Below, one piece after another: positions 1 through 11,200 of a stretch of DNA of 64,000 bases (position 1 is the first letter of the stretch; each line of letters begins with the position of its first letter). Source of the stretch: Vibrio sp. SS-MA-C1-2 (GTDB lineage: Bacteria; Pseudomonadota; Gammaproteobacteria; Enterobacterales; Vibrionaceae); the NCBI RefSeq assembly GCF_021513135.1, contig NZ_CP090981.1, forward strand, positions 1,798,001 through 1,862,000, in the 5' to 3' direction. Below the pieces are notes generated by a model. The model was given only the letters and a program-made list of their open reading frames with translations. It was not told the DNA's origin and did not search any database. Position numbers and translations under genes: made by a program.

Positions 1-2
1 AA

Positions 3-389
3 TCGGTGACATTTCATCGGGCTTTTGATTATTGTGCTGATGCAGAGGTAGCGCTTGAGCAGATAATTAAACTTGGCTGTGATCGCATATTAACGTCAGG
101 TCAAGCACCTACGGCAGAGTTAGGTATTAAGCGATTAAAGCAGTTAATTACTCAAGCTGATAGCCGAATATCTATTATGCCAGGCGCGGGGGTAACCGTT
201 AACAATATAGCTCAAATTGTTGATATGACAGATTGTGTCGAAATCCATTTATCAGGGAAAACATCACGTCAATCAGAGATGGTATTTTATCCAGAAGGAA
301 TCGCGATGGGATCAAGTCAAGATGATGATACCAATATTAGTGTGACTTCTTTTGCGATTATTAAAGAAGTGACAAATATATTAGCTTAA
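3..389 (+). CDS. cutC: CutC family protein, C-terminal part
   Basis: This is the C-terminal part of a CutC-family protein, a TIM-barrel protein named for copper homeostasis in E. coli, whose biochemical role is unsettled. The gene runs off the left edge, so the first codon here is internal. The motifs VTFHRAFD, DRILTSGQ and IMPGAGV match the second half of the barrel as I know it from E. coli CutC, and the protein ends with the usual C-terminal helix. A short copy of the dispersed repeat follows 36 bp after the stop codon. Family assignment is secure; the copper role is by family name only. Confidence 0.85.
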   Translation, partial: SVTFHRAFDYCADAEVALEQIIKLGCDRILTSGQAPTAELGIKRLKQLITQADSRISIMPGAGVTVNNIAQIVDMTDCVEIHLSGKTSRQSEMVFYPEGIAMGSSQDDDTNISVTSFAIIKEVTNILA

Positions 390-424
390 TTTTACTACTT
401 CTGTTCATGATGTGGTCAAATAAG

Positions 425-506
425 TATACCTTTCTTACTTGACGTCGCTAGGTTGTTGGCTGCACTCGTTTGCCGCCTACTAGCAACGCCAATTACTTTG
501 GGTATA
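425..506 (+). repeat. Dispersed palindromic repeat, short form
   Basis: This 82-bp copy starts TATACC and ends GGTATA. It keeps both ends (CTTACTTGACGTCGCTAGG and CTACTAGCAACGCCAATTAC) but lacks the middle third found in full copies of about 128 bp, so it reads as an internal-deletion form. It lies between cutC and dgkA. Confidence 0.85.
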
Positions 507-588
507 AGCTGATTGAGATGAGAATTTTTTGGTATTTTTGACGTTTCAATTTATACTCAGCTTACTCTCTATCTCTATTGGTCTACAA

Positions 589-975
589 ATGTTTCAACAG
601 TCACAAAATAAGCCAGCCGCTAAAGGAATAAAGCGTTGGATCTCTGCTTTTAATAATTCTCTCAATGGGGTGAAGCACGCGTTTAAACACGAAGCAGCCA
701 TGAGAGAAGAGATGATTGCATTTATCATCTCCCTTCCAGTTGCCGCTTTTATCGCTCAGAATGTATGGCATTATTTGGTTTTGATTTTTAGTGTGTTATT
801 CGTTTTATTAGTTGAAACATTGAATACGGCGATTGAAACAACATTAGATCGTATCTCAACCGAGTTTAATGAAATGACCGGCTTTGCTAAAGATTTAGGC
901 TCTTTTGCTGTATTAATTGCAACAATCATTGCCATTGGTGTTTGGTTGGTTTCTCTCTATTACGCAATTTTTTAA
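589..975 (+). CDS. dgkA: Diacylglycerol kinase
   Basis: Small integral-membrane diacylglycerol kinase that phosphorylates diacylglycerol released during transfer of membrane-derived head groups. The core motif VETLNTAIETTLDRI carries the conserved glutamates of the DgkA active site, and FAKDLGSFAVLIA matches the last part of the family, with three hydrophobic segments. I place the start at the ATG at 589, giving 128 residues, close to the 122 of E. coli; the frame is open further upstream but that part is unlike DgkA. No strong ribosome binding site is visible. It is followed after about 10 bp by a phosphoethanolamine transferase gene, a reaction that yields diacylglycerol, so the pairing makes sense. 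Confidence 0.9.
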   Translation: MFQQSQNKPAAKGIKRWISAFNNSLNGVKHAFKHEAAMREEMIAFIISLPVAAFIAQNVWHYLVLIFSVLFVLLVETLNTAIETTLDRISTEFNEMTGFAKDLGSFAVLIATIIAIGVWLVSLYYAIF

Positions 976-985
976 TGTGAAGATC

Positions 986-2549
986 ATGAATAATAACAAA
1001 TTAAGATTATCGCTTTATTTCTTGACTTTATTCTTAATTAATTTAGCTCCGTATTGGTATCGAATCAGTTATAAAGAGAGTCAATTATTACCAGCTCTCT
1101 TAGATACCGTTTTATATAGTGGCATAGCCACTACTATTACCTTGTTATTACTTATTAACTTAAAAAAGACTCCACTTATTAACCGTTATTCTATTAACTA
1201 TTCTGTGGCTGTCTACCAGTTATATCTGTATTACCTTTGGTAGTTTTGATTTAAGTATTTTAGCTTCAATTATTGATACTACACCGACTGAAGCCTCTGA
1301 ATATATAAAGGATTTAAATACCCCTTATCTATTGTTTCTATTTATTCCTTATTTTTATATTCTTAATTCAACTAGAAATATAAATATAGATAATAAGAGT
1401 AATAAAATTTTATTGATAACCTTATTGGTTTTATATATTCCAGATCTTACTCATAGAGCAGAACGACTGATTCAAATTCATCAACGAACGGGTATTCAAA
1501 CCCAAGATATCTTAAATCAAGCCAAACTCTTAGCAAGAAAGGTCAATGACTTTGAACTATTTTATCGTTCATTTGAAGTTTACCAATTAAAGAAAGAAGA
1601 GAATCAACCGATTCATTCTGAATGGACAAATGTTAAAGCAGATAAGACAACATTAAATTACAACTATGTTGTGATAGTGGGAGAGTCAGCACCAAGAAAG
1701 TCTTTTAGCTATTATCAAGGTGCAGATTTATCGTCTTATAAAGGGTGGCAGTTTATCTCTGATGCTATTTCTCCTGCAACGAATACCAGAGAATCTATCC
1801 CACGTATTCTAAGTGTTAATCATCGAGATAATATTAATACTAATCTAAATCTTATTGATTTGGCCAACCAAGCTGGATTAAAGACAGCTTGGTTCTCAAA
1901 TCAAGGGTTTATTGGTAAATATGACACTCCAATCAGTGTCTTAGCTAAACGAGCAAACCAAGTCGTCTTTCATAACAAAGGCAGTTTTCTTACCGCAGGA
2001 AGTGACGATAAGTTATTAGTTGATCTTAAAAATACCCTGACTGATGGTAAGACAGGGCATTTGGTTTTTTTACATACTATGGGATCACACCCTTCATTCT
2101 GTAAAAGAACCAAATTTTACAAGACTCACATTCAAGATTTTAATTCAAAAGATGAGCGCTCTTGTTTTAAAGATGCAATTTACAACACTGAACTTTATAT
2201 TGCAGAAGTTAATACCATCATGAAGAAGAGTAATAAGCCTTATAAGATTGTTTATTTCTCAGACCATGGGTTAACAGATGTGAATTATTCTCCTTATAAA
2301 GTGCATGGGGTAGGACGTTTATTTTCTTTAGATGCCATTCATATCCCATTAATCTTTATTGATTCTGAAAGTAAACACACAGGTCAATTAGTGAATAAGA
2401 CCTATTATATGCGAGACTTTGTTGATAGTTTCTTTGATTGGACAAGGATAAAAGCTGATCAAATTGATGAGAGTAAGAGTGTGATGAGCCCCAATTTAAC
2501 TCAGAAGCCATATGTTTACGAAGGCAGTCGTTATATTTCATTAGAGTGA
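986..2549 (+). pseudogene. Phosphoethanolamine transferase (EptA-like), frameshifted
   Basis: Sulfatase-superfamily enzyme of the EptA/CptA type that moves phosphoethanolamine from phosphatidylethanolamine to lipid A or LPS core. The N-terminal membrane part is read from the ATG at 986 and stops at 1241-1243. The rest, including further membrane segments and the periplasmic catalytic domain, continues in another frame. The shift lies between about 1190 and 1240 and equals one extra base or two missing. Catalytic signatures are intact: VIVGESAPRKS, NTRESIP with the likely nucleophile Thr, HTMGSHP, and YFSDHG. Either a real inactivating mutation or a sequencing error could explain this. The exact acceptor is not determined. 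Confidence 0.75.
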
Positions 2550-2551
2550 TA

Positions 2552-2630
2552 TATATCCTTTACACTTGTCGTCGTTAGGTTGTTGGCTGCACTCGCTCTT
2601 CTACTAACAAATCTAATTATTTTAGCTATA
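2552..2630 (+). repeat. Degenerate short copy of dispersed repeat
   Basis: Diverged short-form copy: TATATCC, then CACTTGTCGTCGTTAGG, TTGTTGGCTGCACTCG, and ending near TCTAATTATTTTAGCTATA. The middle is deleted and the ends have drifted. Confidence 0.65.
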
Positions 2631-2666
2631 TAACTGAGTGAATACTTTTATTCGTTGGCATTACAT

Positions 2667-2708
2667 AACCACCCAATCACATAATTTATCTATGTGATTG
2701 GTGTGGTT
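2667..2708. terminator. Imperfect hairpin after the transferase gene
   Basis: The arms AACCACCCAATCACATA and TATGTGATTGGTGTGGTT pair with one bulged base around a short loop. No T-run follows on the plus strand, so a terminator role is plausible but not certain. Confidence 0.45.
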
Positions 2709-2834
2709 GAAAAAGAAATTTATTGATTTTAAATTAGTTTACCACTGGATACTCGACAATAATAAAGTCAATAAAATCCCTAGTTCTGAACTACTCTTCT
2801 AGTTTCAGTTTGTAAATTAGGATTTCTATTTTAT

Positions 2835-4126
2835 ATGGCGTCAAAATCAGTTTTTAAACTCTCTCTTATCGGATTGTCTCTTAGTTCTATAGTGGCCTGC
2901 TCTTCGGATGACTGGCAAACAACGACGGTGCCAACATCGAATGAAGTGAGAGCTATTTTGGTCGATAATAATAATGATCAACAAGCATCAACATTGAATA
3001 CGCTTGATTACCCTGATTTGATCGTGCCTCAAAATGTCCGTCCTTGCTGTGCATTTGGCGACCTGCAAAAAGTCAATTTTGGCCCGATTCCTGTTCCATT
3101 TTTCCATCTTCATAATGTCATTGAAATCGATGAAATAGGACCTCATAAGTTTGCCAGTGGAGTCTACTCTAGTACCTCTAAATCACTTTCACCGACAGGA
3201 GTGGGGGGAGTGAAAACAACGGTATATTGTATACTCGCCATGGTGGATTTATTGATATGGCCCATGTTAGGGATACTGCCGATGATACGATTGGGCTCTT
3301 TTTTGAAATTCTAAAAAACTTAGGTCAAGAACATCGAATAGAACTACCCAATGAGATTGGTGTTCGTTATGTTGAAATGAAGCTTTTTGAGGCTCACGCT
3401 TTAACTGACGAACAAAAGTGGACGATTGCGGCGCATCTTGCTGCTCGTCTTGCTTACTTTAAAGCAGAGTCTCATGAGATCTCACAATGGAGTGGGTATG
3501 AAAGCTTTAAAGGATGGTCTGAAGGGGTTTCCGCTTATTCTATCGAAGACCTTTATTCAAATATGCTAGGGGCAAAGCTTTCACTTCATCTAATTATGCA
3601 GAGAAAAGCCTTAAGTACGACAGAATATGATAGAAACTTAACCTTGTTGATCAATGCAACCCTGAAAGAGTTAGGCGCCGTAGATAAAGTGCAAAGTCAA
3701 GCGGTACTCGCAGCGTTAGATACGCATTGGTGGAATTCGTCTGAGCCTATACCGCATAAATATATGTTGTTAAAACGAAATTTTAATTTTGGTGATCATC
3801 AAACCCCTTATATTCTCCCCGAAGAGTTGGCAACTTTTAAGGGCGAGGATAGTCATGATATAAAACAGAATCAATTATTACTCAGTTATGCTAAAAGTAA
3901 GACGGTTACGCTTTCTATTTCTTCAAATGTCGAAGGAATAGAGTTAGATCAGGTCAGTTTACTCGTTTTAGAAATTGACCCAAAATACTATGATAAGTTT
4001 TCACATGTTCCTGCTTCTATTTGGAACCCAAGAATGACACACCTTAACTTTGCAAAAGTCGCGATTGAGACAGAGAAAATAGAAATCGTAGAACAACAAA
4101 AGCATTTGGATAAGATTAAAAGGTAA
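2835..4126 (+). pseudogene. DUF4056 lipoprotein, frameshifted in a G run
   Basis: Protein of the uncharacterised DUF4056 family, predicted to be a lipoprotein (lipobox ending IVAC, Cys22). The N-terminal part contains the family motif RPCCAFGDLQKV. The open frame is lost just after SPTGVGG at a run of six G (3203-3208). In the next frame the sequence resumes as GSENNGILYTRHGGFIDMAH, the expected family continuation. One more G would restore a protein of about 430 residues. This could be a homopolymer sequencing error, a mutation, or a phase-variable tract. It is followed after 3 bp by a patatin-like lipoprotein, suggesting a two-gene envelope operon. Function unknown. Confidence 0.75.
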
Positions 4127-4129
4127 ATT

Positions 4130-5056
4130 ATGGCTAGATTTCGATTACTTGCAATTACGATGGGTGTTTTGGGGTTAGCCTCTTGCTCTAATATAAATAA
4201 ATACGATCAACTTTCGGCTGAAAATATTCAAATACAAAAAAAACCGCAACAGAAACCACAGTTAAAGGATGATAAAAAACCTCAATTAGCAATTGCATTT
4301 GGTGGTGGATCATCTAGAGGAATGATGCATTTAGGGGTTATAAAAGCGCTTGATGAAGCGGGAATTAAAGCCGATATTGTAACTGGAACCTCTGTAGGTT
4401 CTATTGCTGCGGTACTTTATGCAACCCATGATTACCCAGAAATAGAAAAAATCATGTTTGGTTTTTCTGAACATGAAATAACTGATTTTCGGTTGTCGAC
4501 TAAAGGTTTAATTAAGGGGAAAGCATTAGCCAAATGGATCAATAAAAGTACAGGTGAGCAAGATATTAGCCAGTTGCCGATAAAAACAGCTATTGTCTCA
4601 ACCAATTTATCGACACAGAAGGCAGTGATGTTTACAGCGGGTAACATCGGACAAGCTGTGCAAACGTCATCAAGCGTACCGGGTATTTTTATGCCTGTTT
4701 ATCATAATGAAGATATTTTAGTTGATGGCGGTGTACTCTCTTTAGTTCCTGTGTATGCGGCAAGACAATTAGGCGCCGATTTTGTTATTGGCGTTGATGT
4801 TTTTTGTAGTCAACCACCCCCATTAAAGTATACGGCCTTTGATGTCTCATCCAATACCTTCTGGTTACAGAGCTGCATATCCACCAAAGAGGAAGTTGAG
4901 AGTGCCGATATTTTGGTTGTCCCAACACCATCTAATCCCGGGTTAGCCGAGTTTGGTGGTTATGAAGAGCGTAAAGCGGCAATGGATGCAGGGTATAAAG
5001 CAATGAAAGCAGTGATTGAGAAAAATAGTGAATTGCAAAAGTTTATAAGACATTGA
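4130..5056 (+). CDS. Patatin-like phospholipase lipoprotein
   Basis: Predicted outer-membrane or inner-membrane lipoprotein with a patatin-type lipid acyl hydrolase domain. The signal peptide ends in LASC (Cys19). Next come the oxyanion-hole glycine motif GGGSSRG (about 58-64), the nucleophile motif GTSVGS (Ser88) and the DGG motif with catalytic Asp199. A charged, proline- and lysine-rich linker (about residues 35-50) separates the lipid anchor from the domain. It resembles RssA/YjjU-type bacterial patatins. It starts 3 bp after the DUF4056 gene, so the two are probably cotranscribed. The substrate is not known. Confidence 0.85.
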   Translation: MARFRLLAITMGVLGLASCSNINKYDQLSAENIQIQKKPQQKPQLKDDKKPQLAIAFGGGSSRGMMHLGVIKALDEAGIKADIVTGTSVGSIAAVLYATHDYPEIEKIMFGFSEHEITDFRLSTKGLIKGKALAKWINKSTGEQDISQLPIKTAIVSTNLSTQKAVMFTAGNIGQAVQTSSSVPGIFMPVYHNEDILVDGGVLSLVPVYAARQLGADFVIGVDVFCSQPPPLKYTAFDVSSNTFWLQSCISTKEEVESADILVVPTPSNPGLAEFGGYEERKAAMDAGYKAMKAVIEKNSELQKFIRH

Positions 5057-5208
5057 GTTGATGCACCTCCAAGTAAAGTGTTAGGTGGCTCACATTAATA
5101 TGATCAATGACTCATTTGTTACATATAAGAATGACTTATATCAACTAAGTAATACTTTTTGGGTAGTACATTTGATTCTCAATATGAATCACTATGCTGA
5201 AAAGATAA

Positions 5209-6432
5209 ATGAATATAGCAGATCGTTTTTTAAACTATACAAAAATTAATACCACGACTAATCCAATGAGTAAAACCTCTCCATCCAGCTTAGGTCAATG
5301 GAAGCTTGGGGAGCTTTTAGTCAGTGAATTAAAGTTATTAAATTCTATCGACAATATTGAACATCGTGACAATGGAATTGTTACCGCTGAATTACCTTCG
5401 AATACGGATAAAACGTCTTCTACTATCGCCTTCTTTGCTCATTTAGATACAAGTGCAGAAAGAACAACGGATACCCATGCTTCTCTTGTGGAATATACTG
5501 GTGGTGATATTACTCTTGAAAATGGGATGGTTCTCACCGTTTCTGATAATCCTGATTTGACAAGTTACACAGGCGATCAAATTTTTGTTACTGATGGTGA
5601 AAGCCTGCTTGGGGCTGATGATAAAGCGGCCATTGCTGCTATCATGGATATGCTGCATTACTTTGATGAAAATCCAGCGGTTGCCCACGGGACCATTAAA
5701 GTGGCTTTTTTACCCGATGAAGAACAAGGCTTATTAGGTGCAAAAGCCTTTAAAACCCCTGATTTTGCAGATTTTGGTTATACATTAGATTGTTGTGGTA
5801 TTGGTGAGTTTGTCCATGAGAATTGGAACGCGGGCAATGCCGTTGTTGAGTTTATTGGGCAATCAGCACACCCGATGAATAGCAAAGGTAATTTAAAAAA
5901 TTCGATGCTATTAGCTCAGAAGTTTATGGGCGTTTTTCCTGAAACCGAAACACCAGAAGTAACAGAAGGTCGAGAAGGTTACTACTGGATGAAGAAGATT
6001 GACGGAAATAGTGCAAAGACGACGCTAAATATTGATATTCGTGATTTTACTCAAACAGGGTATGCAAAACGTTGTCAATTTATTAGGGATGCAGTCTCTT
6101 CATTTAAACTGCTTTATGGTGATAATTGTATTCAATTAACACTGATGGATCGTTACCAGAATGTGGCTAACTTTTTACCTACTGATGAGAGTGCACATTC
6201 ACCGGTTAATCTTGCTTTAAATGCTTATAAAGAGAATGATATCGAGCCTAAAGTGATCCCGATGCGTGGCGGTTATGATGGAGCCGTGCTTTCTGAAGAT
6301 GGGATCCCTTGTCCGAATATTTTTACCGGGGCTCATAACTTCCATTCTATTTTTGAATACTTGCCGCTAAAAAGCCTTAAAGCAGCGTCTGACGTTATTC
6401 AAACCATTGTTATAAATAGCGCAAAAGGATAA
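5209..6432 (+). CDS. pepT: Peptidase T (aminotripeptidase)
   Basis: Cytoplasmic zinc aminotripeptidase of the M20 family that removes the N-terminal residue from tripeptides. The length of 407 residues matches PepT. Metal and catalytic residues are visible in AHLDTSAE (His78, Asp80), LLGADDKAA (Asp near 140), PDEEQGLLGA (Glu pair near 174) and TGAHNFHSIFEYLP (His near 380). The start MNIADRFLNYT is typical. A DcuC-type carrier begins 5 bp after the stop codon, so the two form an operon for peptide-derived amino or dicarboxylic acids. Confidence 0.93.
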   Translation: MNIADRFLNYTKINTTTNPMSKTSPSSLGQWKLGELLVSELKLLNSIDNIEHRDNGIVTAELPSNTDKTSSTIAFFAHLDTSAERTTDTHASLVEYTGGDITLENGMVLTVSDNPDLTSYTGDQIFVTDGESLLGADDKAAIAAIMDMLHYFDENPAVAHGTIKVAFLPDEEQGLLGAKAFKTPDFADFGYTLDCCGIGEFVHENWNAGNAVVEFIGQSAHPMNSKGNLKNSMLLAQKFMGVFPETETPEVTEGREGYYWMKKIDGNSAKTTLNIDIRDFTQTGYAKRCQFIRDAVSSFKLLYGDNCIQLTLMDRYQNVANFLPTDESAHSPVNLALNAYKENDIEPKVIPMRGGYDGAVLSEDGIPCPNIFTGAHNFHSIFEYLPLKSLKAASDVIQTIVINSAKG

Positions 6433-6437
6433 TTAAG

Positions 6438-7808
6438 ATGCTTTCAATTTTATTAGTTATCTTAGTTATTGTTTTTGCGGCAAGATTAATTTTAAAAGGG
6501 TATAAAACCGAACCTGTTTTACTCTCTGCTGGTTTAATTTTAATGTTTTCTGCCTCTATTTTTGGCTGGGGGAGTGTTTTACCATCAAAAGTAGCTGCAA
6601 CAAATATTGCAGCTTTTGATCCATTCAAATATATCCAGTATTTAATGGGTTATAGGGCTGGTGCACTTGGTCTAATGATTATGGCTTTGGTCGGTTTCTC
6701 AGAGTATATGAGTCATATAGGGGCGGATAAAGTCGTTGTAAAGCAAGCGATAAAGCCGCTATCCATGATAAAAAATAAGAATATATTATTATTTTTTGCC
6801 TATATGGTGGGAGCGTTATTACAACTGGCGATACCAAGTGCAACGGCTCTAGCTGTGTTACTTTCAGTGACTTTATTTCCAATCATGACAGGGTTAGGTA
6901 TTTCTAGAGGTGCGGCAGCAGCAGTTATTGCTTCTACGCTTGCAACAACATTTACTCCTATTGGTGTTGATGCAATCCGAGCAAGCGAAGCCCTACATAT
7001 GGAGTTAATGGATTATTTAGTTAATTATCAAGCTCCAACTTCCTTTGTTGCGACTATTGCTATTGGTGTTGCTCATGTCTTTTGGCAGTCATATATTGAT
7101 AATAAAGGAGGAGCTTCGGTTGATAATTCAGTTTTAGAAGATGAAGAAAATAAGGATCACGTTGCAGCGCCAAATCTTTATTTTATTTTACCATTTTTAC
7201 CGATTATTTTTGCGGTGATTTTTAGTAAATTAGTCATTGATACCGTGAAGCTAGATGTCACAACGATTGTTCTTATTGCTGTCTTTATTTCTATGGTTTG
7301 TGAAGGCATCAGAACTCGTTCATTGAAATCCCTGTTTGATGGTTTTGGTGTCTTTATGAAAGGCATGGGAAATGCTTTTACCACGGTTGTTTTCTTGCTG
7401 GTTGCCGCAGGTGTATTTGCGCATGGTATTCAATCAACCGGTGCAATAGAGCATATGATTATCGGTGCTAAGAGTGCAGGAATGCCATTTATGGGATTAA
7501 CACTACTTTTTTGCTTGGTAGTTGGTGCATCTTCGGTTGTGATGGGATCAGGCAATGCTGCATTCTTAGCGTTTGTTGAAGTCATCCCTACGATTGCTCA
7601 TTCTATGGGCGCAAACCCATTATCAATGATGTTACCTGTACAACAAGTCAGTGCGATGGGTCGAGCGGCTTCACCTGTGGCTGCATGTGTGATTGTTTCT
7701 GCTGGTAGAGCAAAGCTATCAACTTTTGAAGTCGTCAAGCGTACATCGGTTCCTGTTATTATTGGCTTCATTGTTCAATTTAGCGCTGTTTTACTATTTA
7801 TTGGTTGA
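6438..7808 (+). CDS. C4-dicarboxylate carrier, DcuC family
   Basis: Inner-membrane carrier of 456 residues with many hydrophobic segments, matching the DcuC family of anaerobic C4-dicarboxylate transporters, which exchange or export succinate, fumarate and similar acids. Family-like stretches include MTGLGISRGAAAAV, VVMGSGNAAFLAFVE, MGRAASPVAACVIV and FEVVKRTSVPV. It lies 5 bp after pepT and is followed by a strong terminator, so it is the last gene of that operon. The substrate could be a C4 dicarboxylate such as aspartate from peptide breakdown or another acid; the family is clear but specificity is not. Confidence 0.82.
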   Translation: MLSILLVILVIVFAARLILKGYKTEPVLLSAGLILMFSASIFGWGSVLPSKVAATNIAAFDPFKYIQYLMGYRAGALGLMIMALVGFSEYMSHIGADKVVVKQAIKPLSMIKNKNILLFFAYMVGALLQLAIPSATALAVLLSVTLFPIMTGLGISRGAAAAVIASTLATTFTPIGVDAIRASEALHMELMDYLVNYQAPTSFVATIAIGVAHVFWQSYIDNKGGASVDNSVLEDEENKDHVAAPNLYFILPFLPIIFAVIFSKLVIDTVKLDVTTIVLIAVFISMVCEGIRTRSLKSLFDGFGVFMKGMGNAFTTVVFLLVAAGVFAHGIQSTGAIEHMIIGAKSAGMPFMGLTLLFCLVVGASSVVMGSGNAAFLAFVEVIPTIAHSMGANPLSMMLPVQQVSAMGRAASPVAACVIVSAGRAKLSTFEVVKRTSVPVIIGFIVQFSAVLLFIG

Positions 7809-7875
7809 TATGAAAATATTGATGGATAAATAAGGCTACAAATAAATAATTTTCTTTTTAAAAGAGATTAGTGAT

Positions 7876-7918
7876 TAAAAAGAGCGACCTATCAGCCATT
7901 GATAGAGTCGCTCTTTTT
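7876..7918 (+). terminator. Rho-independent terminator of pepT operon
   Basis: Long hairpin with arms AAAAAGAGCGACctATCA and TGATagAGTCGCTCTTTTT, followed by T-rich sequence. It sits about 70 bp after the DcuC-family stop codon. Confidence 0.88.
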
Positions 7919-7960
7919 ATTTATGTTATTTTATGATGTTTAAGGTGGGAGGCCATCCCC

Positions 7961-8085
7961 TATATTCGTTGACGTTGTTAGGTTGTTGACTCCGATCGTC
8001 TACCCTCATCATATAGTACATCTATACTTGTGGGGCTCACTCACTCGTTTACTGCCTACTAGCAACGTCAATTATTTTTGGCGTA
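7961..8085 (+). repeat. Dispersed palindromic repeat, diverged full-length copy
   Basis: Full-length copy with the core GTTAGGTTGTTGAC, the central part CATCATATAGTACATCTATAC and the right end CTGCCTACTAGCAACGTCAATTA. Both termini have drifted from TATACC and GGTATA. It fills much of the 417-bp gap 7809-8225; the remaining 8086-8225 shows no clear signal besides presumed promoter sequence for the next gene. Confidence 0.8.
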
Positions 8086-8225
8086 AATGAAATAATATTA
8101 AAATCTCGAATAGGAAAGATAAAGAGACAGACTTGAGCTAACCTGAAGTTATATCTATGATTTAGTAGCAAATATCAACTGTATATAAGCTACTAGATGA
8201 GCTAAAATTAAATGGAATTATTGAT

Positions 8226-11200
8226 ATGTCTTCAACGTCTAATGCTTCAACAGGTTTTCTAGCAAAGTATAAACAATTAGCTATTTATCAACGTATATTT
8301 GCTATTTTACTCTTCGTTTATCTGCTGTTTGTTTTTATCCTCGGTATTGTCATTCCACAAAGTGTTGAAAAATACTTGCCACAGGAATTATCAAAGGTTG
8401 TAGGACGCCACGTTGAATTAGACAGTTTTAAAATTAATCCTTTTACCCTAGAAGTGACAATCAATAACTTTTCTATCGCAGAAAAAGATGGAGAACCTTT
8501 TGCAGGACTTAAAGCTCTTCAGTTCGAATATCAGTTTTGGGACTCTATTTATAATCTTGCGTTTTCAGTGAAGGATATTAAGCTAGTTACACCATCTGTC
8601 CATATTGAGAGATTAAATGATGCTTCAGGCTTGTTATTTAACTTTTCAGATATTATTAGTAAATTAACAACAGAAAAAAGACAGCCAGTCACGGAGCCTG
8701 AAAATAAATCAAATGAAATCCCTCATTTTATTATCTCCAATTTTTCTATTTATCATGCCAATATTAGTTTTGTCGATCAGTTAACTAACAGCCATGTTCA
8801 TTATCCTAAACTCGGTCTAAAAATTCCTTATTTTGACTCTCACTATACTTTGCAATCTAAAGTTAAAAATATCGATGTAGAGACTGAAATTACCCATTTA
8901 ACTCGCAGTAATGATTACGATATTAATATTCTTGGGCGTCAAGGTGGTCAAATACAAGCCTCTGGTAAAATTCAGTTAACACCACTAAATATTATTGGTG
9001 ATGTTAATTTGAGCAATATTCAGCTGCCGCAATTTTGGGATTTCATTTCAGCGCAATTTAAGGCGAAGTTAATTTCTGGGCGATTAGGACTGTCAGCCAA
9101 TTATCAGGTTACCTTAATTGATAATCAACTCGATCTTAACGTTGAAAAGGGGAGTGTATCGCTTTCTAATATTAACTTTAATTATCAAGAAAAACCGTTG
9201 GTTAATTTAAGTTATGCAGGATTAGACGATATTGAAATTAACTTAAATGAGCAACAAGTCTCAATACACTCATTGAATACTTATGGCTTAGTGGTCAACA
9301 CGACCATCGATAAGAAAAGTGTCGATATTGCGACAGCATTTCAACCTATTTCAATGGTACAAAATGAGATCAATCAACAATCAAATACTGGCGACGATTC
9401 CCCTGAAACGTCTGAAGAATTAGATCCAACTACAGCTTGGAATATCACCTTAAGTGGGATTGATTTAAGCGATTATCAACTCAACATGACTGAAAAATTG
9501 TTTAAAGAGACCAATTTTTGGTCATTACATGATATCTCCTTAACAACGGGAGAGATTAATTCAGCTCTAACTAAACCAATAGATTATCAATTTAAGATTG
9601 GCATTAACCAAACAGGAAAGATAATAGCTAAGGGAAAGGTTGATGTTGCAGAAGAGCAATTAAATACCGCGTTAACGATTAAAAATTTCGCTCTAAATGA
9701 TTTGCAAAATTATTTATCGGACTATGTAAATATCGATGTTAAGCAAGGTGAGTTCAATCTTCAAGGTGATATAAACAGTGATTTTAATGCTAAACAGTTA
9801 ACGTTTAATGGTGCGCTATCGGTGACTGATTTAGATATTATCGATAAAGCCCATGAAAAAGATTTATTAAAATGGCAGACCTTAAATATTAATAATATTA
9901 GATTTTCACAAATTGATAATCAACTTAATATTGAACAATTAAAGATTATGAAACCTTATGCGCGAATGATTATTGCTGAAGATCAAAGTACCAATATTGG
10001 TGATCTAGTCGTTAATCAACATCGCCAGGGAACGGAGGGTGAAAAGCAAGATGTTGCGAATCCAACGTCAGATTTACATCGTCACTCAAACGAGAGTTCT
10101 CAAAATCAAACGCTTTTGGTTTCGATTAAAGAAATAAATTTTATCGATGGGTCAGCGTTCTTTGCAGACAACTCTTTAAGGCCTAATTTTGGAGCAAGTA
10201 TTGAGTTGATTAATGGGAATATAACTGGATTTTCGTCACAAATGGTGGAACCTGCAAAGGTTAATATGACCGGGAAGATTGATCGTTATGCGCCAGTGAA
10301 TTTAAATGGTGAGATTAATCCATTTTTAGAAAAACCTTTTATTGATCTTGATTTTAATTTTAAAGATGTTGAGTTAACGTCAATAAACCCTTACTCAGGC
10401 ACTTATGCTGGATACTACATTGATAAAGGGTTAGTTTCGATTGACCTTAATTATCAACTCGATAATAACCAGTTAGTGGGCAGTAATCATGTTGTAATTG
10501 ATCAATTAACGTTAGGCAAACCGAGTAACAGTGATTTAGCAACCAGCCTACCTGTCAGTTTAGCTATCGCATTATTGCAAGATAGTGATGGTGTTATCGA
10601 TCTAGGTGTTGGTGTGTCAGGTGATATAGATGATCCTAGTTTCAGCGTGGGGGGCATTATTATCAAGGCATTGGGTAACATTATTACTAAAGCGGTTACG
10701 TCGCCCTTTTCGATGTTAGCTGGATTAATCGACAGTGATAGTGATGAGTTAAATCAAGTTGATTTTTATGCAGGGAGTGCTCGGTTGTCGGTTGAAGCTA
10801 AACGTAATTTAGAAAAGTTAGCTATCGGCCTAGAACAGCGCCCAAAGCTGATTCTTGATATTGAAGGTAGTATTGATCCACATAAAGACAGAGAAGCGTT
10901 AAGAGATAATAAGTTTAAAGCGAAATTAGCCAAAGAGAGCCAGATTACGATTAGTCAGTTGCCTAAATCACTTTCAGCGAGTCAATTTCCAACAACCGGT
11001 CAATTAACTGATGCGTTAGAAAGACTCTATGAACGTGAAAATGGGCAGGATTTAGCCCTGTTAAAAGAGCAAGTGATTGCTGAAAACCAAGATGAAGTCT
11101 TAACACCACAACAAGTAACCGAGCGAGCAGTGATGACGATGTACAATCTTGTCTGGAATGAACAATTAATAGCAGAAAGTGAATTAGTTGAGTTAGCTAA

